A DNA stretch of 64,000 nucleotides, taken from contig NC_052119.1 in NCBI RefSeq assembly GCF_012273895.1, forward strand, positions 7,821,990 to 7,885,989, read 5' to 3'. The position numbers were made by a program, and so were the translations under genes. This stretch comes from Zerene cesonia. Lineage: Eukaryota > Arthropoda > Insecta > Lepidoptera > Pieridae. Shown piece after piece: positions 50,701 through 60,374 of the stretch (its first letter is position 1; every line of letters starts with the position of its first letter). The notes below the pieces were generated by a model. The model ran no database searches. It saw only the letters and a list, made by a program, of their open reading frames with translations, and had not been told where the DNA came from.

Positions 50701-51541
50701 CAACGGAAACTTAACCGCTACAAAAACTATAATCACAACCGAAGATGTTCAAGATTACATTCCATTATTGGTTTCGACGCTTGGAGCATTTTTACTTGTG
50801 TTATTTGTTGTCATGATAGTGTTCATATTCAGACAAGAGATGAGGGTGTGGTTACACTCCAAATTCGGAATGAGATTATTCTACAAAGCGAGTGAGGTAG
50901 ACCGTGACGATAGGGAGAAGTTATATGATGCGTTCGTGAGCTACAGTTCTAAAGACGAAGCATGGGTCACAGAGAAGCTTGCGCCTGTGTTGGAGCGAGG
51001 CGACCCCGCCTACAAACTGTACCTGCATTACCGCGACTTTCCCGTCGGCGGTTATGTAGCCGATAACATAATACAGGCCGTGGAATCATCGCGTCGTACT
51101 ATCATGGTACTAAGTGAGAACTTTATAAAGTCTGAATGGTGTCGGTTCGAGTTTAAGTCAGCGCACCATCAAGTGTTAAGAGATAGGAGACGGAGGTTGA
51201 TAGTGATATTATTAGGCGAAGTGCCACAAAAGGATCTCGATCCTGATATAAGACTGTATTTGAAGACCAATACGCATATACAGTGGGGCGATAAGATGTT
51301 TTGGGAAAAGTTGAGGTTCGCGTTGCCTGACGTGAATAATAAGCAGCGGTGTAGGGGAATGCCGAGTCCTGGAGCTAGTGCGATGGCGATGCACCGACAT
51401 CACCATCCTAGGAATCACCTAGGTGCGTTGCCGCCGCCACCGGTGCACGGGGCGCACCCCGTGCTGCCCCCGCACCCATCCCACGCGGCTCACCAATTAC
51501 CCTCTCGGTCATCCCCTAGAAACCTTTCCGTCCATGTGTAG
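47711..51541 (+). CDS. Tollo: Toll-family receptor, Tollo/Toll-8-like, complete and intronless
   Basis: Single-pass cell-surface receptor. Seen: signal peptide in residues 1-22; N-terminal cap cysteines C37 and C52; about twenty leucine-rich repeats to residue 680; first C-terminal cap (C684, C686, C714, C737); nine cysteines between C743 and C767; a second leucine-rich block (about 795-922) with its own cap (C927, C929, C953, C987); transmembrane helix about 1017-1040; TIR domain about 1071-1207 with YDAFVSY at 1072-1078, RDFPVGGY at 1108-1115 and FW at 1197-1198; His/Pro-rich tail 1209-1276. Many NxS/T sites lie outside the membrane. The start is supported by an in-frame TAA at 47684-47686 with no ATG in between. 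Known: duplicated cysteine clusters mark protostome Tolls, and Drosophila Tollo acts in epithelial polarity and contractility, neural glycosylation and tracheal immune damping. I choose Tollo over Toll-6, Toll-7 and 18w from recalled N-terminal and TIR wording; a tree would settle it. Odd: Tyr1104 beside the BB loop, where Cys is usual. Confidence 0.95.
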   Translation: MCIMWFTSALLALSAVVPAWSASLSTTGARYQAPDECRWTTDDDDAGVALQCRLRTINSELENTNFSAIQPHLTVRLRLECSDALFFQSSLSPGSFRQLIELRELTIEYCKIGNLSDGAFTGLRELRNLTIRTHNTDWSTMSLEVTPTAFSRDVQSLERLDLSENNMLTFPDGALCTLRNLEYLNMTGNRMRDVSHFQFSTAHRHPTEKCGDSLIVLDLSRNLIDTLPPGLLSGLKRLQKLYIQGNGLTSVADRALEGLISLTTVRFSDNQLTSLPPELFSDTKELKEIYLNNNTITVLAPGLFSDLFQLLVLDLSHNELTSDWINTSTFSGLKRLVFLDFSHNRVSKMEIALFRDLHNLQILKMQDNFIEHIPENVFSSLGNLHTLILSNNRLTNIESYAFTGLSALSVLSIDSNRITKIHPHALRNCTSLQDLHINGNRLDEVPIALKEIPQLKTLDLGENLIVSIENASFMTMQQMYGLRLTENNIGNISKGVFDKMTSLKILNLSRNKIHKIEAGAFDGNVNLQAIRLDGNYLTDIGGLFAKLPNLVWLNISDNRLEWFDYAMIPTGLQWLDIHANRIAELGNYFEIESQLSLSTFDASSNRLTEITGSAIPNSVEMLYLNDNLISKVQSYTFFKKPNLTRVDLYGNKITSLDPNSLRISAVPQDKSVPEFFIGGNPLECDCTMEWLQKINTGNRARTQPKLMDLDSIYCKLLYNRGNSYVPLVEAASHQFLCKYEFHCFALCHCCDFDACDCEMTCPNNCTCYHDQSWSANVVECSSAGYVNTLPDRIPMEATQLYLDGNDIKMLPSHAFIGRKRLKILYLNSSNIETIHNRTFNGLKELEILHLDYNSLSTIEGQEFDGLDSLRELYINNNKIKSIGKEMFNHMARLKVLHLDHNRLITLTVWQINPSITSLTLSYNPWSCDCEYTEMFREWTKRVSSITDLSNVKCIYSRNDTNVTVYNDSMFSDPNSGFNIIEENGTICTGLPSINNSINGNLTATKTIITTEDVQDYIPLLVSTLGAFLLVLFVVMIVFIFRQEMRVWLHSKFGMRLFYKASEVDRDDREKLYDAFVSYSSKDEAWVTEKLAPVLERGDPAYKLYLHYRDFPVGGYVADNIIQAVESSRRTIMVLSENFIKSEWCRFEFKSAHHQVLRDRRRRLIVILLGEVPQKDLDPDIRLYLKTNTHIQWGDKMFWEKLRFALPDVNNKQRCRGMPSPGASAMAMHRHHHPRNHLGALPPPPVHGAHPVLPPHPSHAAHQLPSRSSPRNLSVHV

Positions 51542-51983
51542 TGAATGAACAAAGTGAAGTGACGATACAGTTCCAATAGTGGCAGTGTATATTGTGATGG
51601 CTAGTCCGTTAGCGTACGTATTGTAAATATTAACCATTGCTTTAGATATAAGACATTAGATTGTACATAATTTCATTTAATGCGCTCAAAACTTTACTTG
51701 GGCTGTTTATGTAGTATGTTTTAATGAAAAACTATTGAAGTGAACGGTGTTAAGTATGTATTTAAATAATCAGGCCTATATAGGCTGTGCTTGTTAGGCA
51801 AAACTTGCCAATTACTATTAGAACGACTTAATGCGGCAGTGTTGCCAAAATCTGTGATAAATTTAGTTATAGTTAGATAGAAACGATTAATTATCCCATC
51901 AATGTATATTTTGTAATTAAATTGTCTAAAGAATATTTATTGTAAAAATCAAATTTTGATCAAAAGTGATAAATTGAAATAAA
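51542..51983 (+). promoter_or_regulatory. Candidate 3' UTR of the Toll gene with Pumilio-like sites
   Basis: AT-rich non-coding sequence from the stop codon to the first AATAAA. It contains TGTAAATA (51622-51629), TGTACATA (51662-51669) and TGTATATT (51903-51910). The first two match the PUF consensus UGUANAUA exactly and the third differs at its last base. The UTR extent is inferred from the poly(A) signal only. Confidence 0.45.
51978..51983 (+). terminator. Candidate polyadenylation signal (AATAAA)
   Basis: Canonical AATAAA about 440 nt after the Toll stop codon, followed by a T-rich stretch at about 52010-52023. A weaker ATTAAA lies upstream at 51916-51921. Confidence 0.45.
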
Positions 51984-54346
51984 CCATAAATTGAATAATA
52001 ACAGAGTAGTTTCCTTTATTTTCATATTAGCATAAATATGTGTAAGATAAACATAAAAGCATAAAACCTATACTTGAACATTTTTCAATATAGTATTAAC
52101 AAAAAATAATGTTATTTTTTGCATACACTCTTTATTTTCCAACAAGACTTTTAACATATGAACTGGACAATTTATATTGGATATCACAATAAAAAAACAT
52201 TAATTTTAATTAACGTTAATTTTCTTAAACGAACCGACTAAGGATCACCGTCAGTAAATACTAAATTACAAAAAATACACTTGTTTACAAAAATACAAAT
52301 TAACAACAACCAAACACAATGCGAGTTCAGAGTTTATTACCATATTATATACACACTAAACACCATACATGACACGTCAATGCCTCGCTATTACCGTTTA
52401 CGACCAATCTTGTATAACTTTATATAATTCTTAACAAATTCACACTAACAAGATAATTACACAGCCGACGCTCATGTTTATTCATCTCACTACCGATAAA
52501 AGACGAAATTATTCGCTGCTCATTGTACAAGCGCATTTTGTATTCCGATTAAAAATAACTGCAAGAAAATCCAGTAGAGTTATTTAAATGACCATCCCGC
52601 GGACGCTAGGATATTGCATATCAGGTTTTTTACTTACGCGTCAGATTGCCTAGGTATGAGCGGTAGCGACAGCGACTGGGGGGAAACAGATTACCAGGAA
52701 AAATCATTTATATACATGTATATAACCGTTTATATACACACCTGATGGTTATTTTAATAATTACAACTATTCTAATAGAATCATTACAGATATTTACCGA
52801 TTTTCAAATTTTGAGTCGTTTTGTGATAGAAACTTACTAGATTGTATAAATTCATTTAAACAGAAATGAACTGTACCGGTTTTTATGTTTATGCGGTGGA
52901 GATTATAACTCAACATTTTCTTATTAAGTGATTGAGTAATAATTTAAAAACATTTAAAAATTATTCACACAATGTATAGCTTAAAACCTGATAAGAAAAT
53001 AAAAAATGTTCGAGCTACATTCACTGTGCTTAATTATTATCAACTAATAATTAATATTAAAAAATATTATTATTAAAAAGAAAAATAACACTACTCTAAC
53101 ACTACGATAAACGATTACTTTTTATCTTGGTAACATAGAGGGAAGGGTTATCATTTCCATCCATAACACGCTAGACATTTCACAAACATCCACGCACCGC
53201 TACCGCTCACCCTTAGCCGCTCACGTGATCTCATCCTTAGCAACCAGCGGCCGACGACCGCGGCCTTTCAATCTGCGGTAATAAGCCTTCGCCCGCAGCC
53301 CTAAGTAGGTGTGAAACAAGTGAAGAGAACAAAAGGATCGTTCGCACTGCTTTTGTTGCTGTGGCGTTTATGCGATTACAACTACCAGCGAAATTATATG
53401 CTTCGATTTTGACTCATTAGAAATCATTTCTCTTGTGGGGGATACGGAGATAAAATTCATACAAGAATCAATTACTAATAAGAATCTTATATTTATATTA
53501 TATATACCCTCAATTGATATTCATGATATACTATAGAGTAATAATGCATGTGTTGCACCTTAAATGAAAACTAAATTATCTTATAGCTCATATTTCCAAG
53601 TTCACACAAACACATTTAAAACATTATCTACGTAAACATCACATTTCTTACAAGACTAGCGTCCAATGGTAACGTTAATCAGTATAATCACATCAAAAGT
53701 ATGTTAAAAGTGAGAAATATAACCCATTATAGTGCCGTAGTGCCTTCAAGCATCATGTGGAGGGTTAACGATCCCACTTGCCGCTCATCGCATACTGCGG
53801 TCAGCGAGACCAAATGCATTTGAACTCGTCTAATATAAACTTACTGCCTTAATACAAGTGATATACGCGCGTAAGTGTATCGACATAATATATATGTATA
53901 TTGATCAAATATTAGATAATTAATTTTATTTGTGATCAAGTTCATAATTATATCCAAACAAACAAATGAGCTTAAACTTATGCTAGATTGACAACTGACT
54001 AAAATAATATTTTATGGGGTTAATATTTCTGTTTGGTACACATGAATATATATCAATTAAATAATCACAATTCACTTTTACATAAAAATTTCTTAAATCA
54101 TCGCAAATTCATTAGCTTATTCATAAACTAAAACAATCAACGCAATCAATTCGAAACAAAAAAAAGAAATATATTAGGTTGATGTTAAATAAAAACTTAA
54201 TATATAGCTTACAGCTTTAGAGTGATAATTCTTTTTATGCGATAGAAAGACAAATGAGCAGTCGCGTCACCGATTGGAAAACAAGAAATACTGCTTATGA
54301 GCACCAGCAAAATATTATAGCGGGTGTAAAGCAACGTGAATGATTG
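51984..54346. other. Intergenic downstream of the Toll gene
   Basis: AT-rich, no supported gene. A GC-richer patch at about 53170-53350 stands out. Confidence 0.5.
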
Positions 54347-55346
54347 NNNNNNNNNNNNNNNNNNNNNNNNNNNNNNNNNNNNNNNNNNNNNNNNNNNNNN
54401 NNNNNNNNNNNNNNNNNNNNNNNNNNNNNNNNNNNNNNNNNNNNNNNNNNNNNNNNNNNNNNNNNNNNNNNNNNNNNNNNNNNNNNNNNNNNNNNNNNNN
54501 NNNNNNNNNNNNNNNNNNNNNNNNNNNNNNNNNNNNNNNNNNNNNNNNNNNNNNNNNNNNNNNNNNNNNNNNNNNNNNNNNNNNNNNNNNNNNNNNNNNN
54601 NNNNNNNNNNNNNNNNNNNNNNNNNNNNNNNNNNNNNNNNNNNNNNNNNNNNNNNNNNNNNNNNNNNNNNNNNNNNNNNNNNNNNNNNNNNNNNNNNNNN
54701 NNNNNNNNNNNNNNNNNNNNNNNNNNNNNNNNNNNNNNNNNNNNNNNNNNNNNNNNNNNNNNNNNNNNNNNNNNNNNNNNNNNNNNNNNNNNNNNNNNNN
54801 NNNNNNNNNNNNNNNNNNNNNNNNNNNNNNNNNNNNNNNNNNNNNNNNNNNNNNNNNNNNNNNNNNNNNNNNNNNNNNNNNNNNNNNNNNNNNNNNNNNN
54901 NNNNNNNNNNNNNNNNNNNNNNNNNNNNNNNNNNNNNNNNNNNNNNNNNNNNNNNNNNNNNNNNNNNNNNNNNNNNNNNNNNNNNNNNNNNNNNNNNNNN
55001 NNNNNNNNNNNNNNNNNNNNNNNNNNNNNNNNNNNNNNNNNNNNNNNNNNNNNNNNNNNNNNNNNNNNNNNNNNNNNNNNNNNNNNNNNNNNNNNNNNNN
55101 NNNNNNNNNNNNNNNNNNNNNNNNNNNNNNNNNNNNNNNNNNNNNNNNNNNNNNNNNNNNNNNNNNNNNNNNNNNNNNNNNNNNNNNNNNNNNNNNNNNN
55201 NNNNNNNNNNNNNNNNNNNNNNNNNNNNNNNNNNNNNNNNNNNNNNNNNNNNNNNNNNNNNNNNNNNNNNNNNNNNNNNNNNNNNNNNNNNNNNNNNNNN
55301 NNNNNNNNNNNNNNNNNNNNNNNNNNNNNNNNNNNNNNNNNNNNNN
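54347..55346. other. Assembly gap, 1000 N
   Basis: Exactly 1000 N. It lies about 2.8 kb downstream of the Toll gene. Neither flank shows a recognisable exon. Confidence 0.98.
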
Positions 55347-58300
55347 TATATACGAATTTACAGCTAGGTAGGCTACGTTTCCGAAATGCAGGCCTAAATC
55401 GACCTAAAACTACTGGACTATGTAACATTATTTATTCCTATATGTTACTAGTCTATATAACTGTAGCTTCGATTTTCTGACTATATATGCCCACTTCTAT
55501 ATTTAATTTTTGGTTTTATAAATTAATATTTTTATTTGTCAAAGCATGTTCCTAATTTCATATATTTATCAACTTTATTTTCATATAATACAATTCAACT
55601 TTCTGAAAACGAGAATATATAAACCTTTTGTTTTGATATGTTATCTAAACGTGGGAATGTCACAATTACACAAATCTTATAAGATTTTAACTTCTAAAAT
55701 CTTATAAGACTAGAACTCTCCAAATTAACAATCTAATAGCAAAATGTACAATGTTAAGATGTACGCAGAACATTTTTCAATCACACTTAAACAGTGATTG
55801 CTTATGAACAAAAACTAGATAACTACTCTATCGGTACCTCATAGTTATTGAAAAATGTACATAAAAAGAGAGAACCTGGCCCGTGTAAATGCATTTGCGG
55901 CTGTATAACTGTTGTTTGTTCACCTGTTATTGTTTTACAATATACAGAAAACCGCATTCGAAAACACTGAAATGGCTTGCAAGACGCTCGATATAATGGT
56001 TAGACTATTATTGCAAAAAACTAATTTAACTCTAGCATTTGCTCACTTGAATTCGGTCAGATTTTCAAAAGGATCAAACGTGTTATAATTTTTGAAAGTA
56101 TCGTCATCTTATTACGTAGAATATTTAGTAACTATGTGTTTAATTACCATCAGAATGTTATAGAATCCAAAGATTTGCTATTTATATTAGGAATGAAGTA
56201 TATGTATTGAAACATGTAAATACATTAATTCTTCTAAAAAGCTTTAAGCTAAAACATGTATTGCCTTGTGAATAACTCAAATGCATTAAGAATCATTACG
56301 TTCTCCCATTACCTAGAACCCACAAAAATCCGATGTCAAAAAAAATTAAGCATAACATACTTTTCTGTCAATAACAATGTAAGAACTGTACAAGTGGGAT
56401 AAAATTAATATGTTGTTTAATCTCCTTTCGCCGAACATATTGCAACACGAGTAGTACAATTCGACAGCTGTCAACGGTCATAAATATCTAACTAGGAAAC
56501 ACGAAAATGAAAAAAGGCTGCGTCGTGTACAACATTAATCAGAGCTCAGAGAAGGCGTAGAGAATTTATTTTACGATTGCTACACCGATGAAACGTTAAA
56601 AATATTTGTATAATATACCAACCGGACACAGATATAAGCATTCGTGTGTACTAGATAAGGCAAACCGAGCGAATTAATAGCCCATTTTATTATTAACGCA
56701 TTGTATAGATGAATTGCCGTTTTATGACAGCGCAAGAAACAAATCAAGTCGGCCACATGATGTTAAGCGGTCATAAATGCTACTTTGAAACGATGTAGGA
56801 AATATTCAAAAATAAACAGGGTATGTACACACAATCAAAGAACAAAACAAGTGGTAGTTTTTATTTATTTAAACTAATTAACTTTTAGCCTACACTAAGT
56901 CCATGCCGACGTTATATTGTTAGAAGCGATCGGCGATAACAACTGGTCCGTGTAGCTACGGTCCATCGTTGACTTCTAAACGTAAACTGTTGTGTGCAAC
57001 ACTAGGGTTACCAGATGTAAAACTCGCTGCTAACAAAAGACCAGTCCCTTCCACAAGTACCATAAAAATAAACGTATTTGTGATAATTTTAACGAAGATT
57101 ATGATTTGCATCGATTACATAATATTTTCGTGTAACATATATTACATTAAAAACTAATGTCTCAATGACACTTTCTCTGATGAAAACAGGATTACTAAAA
57201 ATAACTTTAAAAATGCATTCTTTCGTCGAATAGAGTCTTTCAAAAATTTATACTAGAAAAACCATAGAACTGCTATCAGTCCACTTAAAATAAGATACTT
57301 AATCCCATTATTACAATCATAATCTCCATAATTCCAAACAAAAGTGAGTATCGCTAAATCCCTTGACGCGTTAGAAAAAACACACTTCACGTCGGGTAAC
57401 CCTATGCGCCAGCTTTTTATTGCTACAGGTTTGGGCCCCGTATCGATCGAATTGAACTCTCGAGATATCATAATCACCGGTCTGCGTTTATCGAAACGTA
57501 TAATCGTAGAGCCGCAATAAATTCGTCTCATTTTAATAACCCGGAGCGTTTAATGCTGCGCCACGAATAGTTTACGCGTTTTTCGAGAATTTGCCGTTCG
57601 AACGTTTTCTTGGTAAGGTCTACAGATAAATGTGGATGACCGAGCTTTTATTAGGTACTAGAAATGGTATCAATTTGGAGATTGAACTTTCAATGACTTG
57701 GTTTAATGCATATTTCAATTTCGCAGTAGGACAGGAATAACTATAAAATATACGCACATTTTTAAGTAAAATATAACCGTGATAGTAAGATTATGCAAAC
57801 TATATTAATGTAGTATTTTACATTATATCATATATTTTATACAGAATTTTTCATTTTTATATAAAAAAATTAAAAAGACCTGTAAAAAAACTATCAAACT
57901 GCTTAATTTTTATAGTTTCCTAATTTAACTTAAACAGATAGAAAAGTCATACATTGATATATGAAAGGAATTAAGTAGGTTTGTAGATGTACAAGTATAC
58001 CCAATACAAAGCTGTACTCCCACCACAATATAAAAGACATCAACGGGCCGGCGTGTACGAATATAACTCGTTTCAAATATTTATAGGCTCTGACGCCTAA
58101 TCTGACACCAATCCAATAGTATCAAGTTGTCTTCAAGTAGAAACATAAATTATTCAAATAAAGTAGCCGAGTGGATAACATTTCCATATCATGTTTATCG
58201 AGAATTACTTATATGTGCATGTTTAAAATAATTCCTGCGTTGGCCATTGCATTAACTGTGACCAAATCAGATATCAGCACCAATAAAAATATTTTACTCG

Positions 58301-60206
58301 CCAATGCGTTCTATTTAATAGTAATGTATACCATATTACCCTACACTTAAAACAATGCCTCTGGCTCTATCTAACTCTTCGGGGAATATAGAGTGCCTGC
58401 ATCATACTGTTACAAAAGGCTGAGAACCTAAGACCACTTAACCTAACACTACTTATTTAATATTGGATAAAGGGTACAAGACATGGTACAGTTACTATAT
58501 AGTAGAGTTAGTTTATCAGGAAAAATTAATGTCTGGTGGCTCTGGGATCTAACTCAATAATATCTGTGAATAGAGACAATTTATTGTTTATATACAAATC
58601 AAACTCACAATATCTGAATTTTAGTCAATTTTTTTCATTACAATCTGAATGAATTTTACTTCTTGTGAAATTACATATCAAAGATAAGAAAAGGTATTTA
58701 AAACGCACCCTTTATATTAAATTTTTGTAAACGTAAATAATTACTAGTGAAACAATCAGCAAATGCTAATAAACCCCAAAAATATATATCTAACAATTTC
58801 TATTATATGCAAAACAATTTGGAAGAAGATTATACGTCTCTGTGAACAGAAACGTAATTAACTTAACTATGATGATATTAATTTGATTTGCCTCTTATTT
58901 CAATATTATTAACCGGCTATTATTATAATAGGCCTATTTGTTGCTTTATAAATTATAAGATTAAGAACATTCAAACCAATTATACTGTACGACTTTAGTC
59001 AAATATCGCTTATTATTCTGTAAGGTAGACTTGATTATATGCTTATCATTTTTATTGCCACGACTTTTGATGATACAGTAAGATAATGTTTATTAATTAT
59101 TTATTCAAATTCAACTAATTAAATATTACTAATTTAGCCTCTTGTTAGCGAAATACCGTTAACTCTTGAAGGGTTCTATATCAGGTTAAAATCAGACTTC
59201 CGTTTAAAAGAAATTTACACAAAATTTATTGCCACTTGCTCATTTTGAGAAATCAGACAAAATCTAGAGTGCATGTAATTAAAATTACTGTAGTGTCTTT
59301 AAATTTGAAAAGGATTGGGTAAATTTCTTCGATTTTATAATTTCATTTTATAACTTATTTCTACTTTACTCGTCAAGTTTTTAACAGTTTGTTTTATATA
59401 TTTAAATAACGTTTTACAAAACCCAAACGAATGTTTACACTGTACCTTCATTAATCGAGAAAAGCATTTTTTATTTTATTTATTAATCTATCTATAATTG
59501 CTCCCTTTGTTTATGTTTATGTATTCTTATCACATATAATTTAATCCTATTTTCGTACATAAACTTACAAAATATAAATCTAATATTCGCATAATTGTAC
59601 CTTCGGTCAAGATTGTCCCATAAGCGAAAGCGTTTATACGAAACGAAACGCAAAATTTGTACCACAAATACGCCATCCATATTACTTCTATAACAAGATC
59701 CACACGCACATCCACTGTACGGCATATAAATAATACAATAATAATTTACCGACGCGGAATACTGTAGTGCTTTTAACGCGTCAAATGTTATAATGAGGCG
59801 TGATGGCACTTAAAAATAAATGGTCGTGTCGATCGCTTAATTACTTATCAAAACACTTCAATACTCAGAATAACAGATCATGGCCACAACGTGCACAATC
59901 GTAGCGATAACTCGCCGAAACGAATATTTTTGACATTCATAGTTTCAAGCTCTTGGCGAGAACCGCACTGTTTTATAGACTGTTTTAATTTATACACTGT
60001 GTTCACAAACATTTCAATGGGATGTACAATAATGTTAAAATGGGGAAAGATGAGATTGTTTTCATTGCAATGATTATATTTGTTGTATGCCAAAATTTAT
60101 GCATATCTAAGTGTTTTAGTTTTAATCTCGATTAATTTCGGGCGTAACTTCTTGATCAGATAGTTTTAAATATTTATAATTACACGAAATCCATATTTAT
60201 TGAAGA
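55347..60206. other. Gene desert
   Basis: AT-rich, no supported gene. Only the hairpin at 55675-55709 stands out. Confidence 0.55.
55675..55709. repeat. Hairpin with 15-bp perfect arms
   Basis: TCTTATAAGATTTTA at 55675-55689 pairs exactly with 55695-55709, loop of 5 bases. AT-rich; origin unknown. Confidence 0.8.
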
Positions 60207-60374
60207 CTAGCTGTTCGCCCCGGCTTCGCCCGTGGTACATATATAGTCTATGTTACTCGTGGATAATGTAGCTTTCGAATGGTGAAAGAATTTTTAAAAT
60301 CGGTCCAGTAGTTTTTGACCCTATTCATTACAACCAAACAAACAAAGTTTTCCTCTTTATAATATTAGTGTAGA
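60207..60374 (-). mobile_element. Complete short Helitron, second family
   Basis: 168 bp, same family and orientation as the copy at 36411. CTAG at 60207-60210, TCTACACTAATA on the minus strand at the other end, and A/T flanks at 60206 and 60375. The interior AATGGTGAAAGAATTTTTAAA phrase is nearly identical between the two copies. Confidence 0.7.

Noticed and set aside
54295..55480. Long open frames over the second N run
   Set aside because: Created by unknown bases in the gap.
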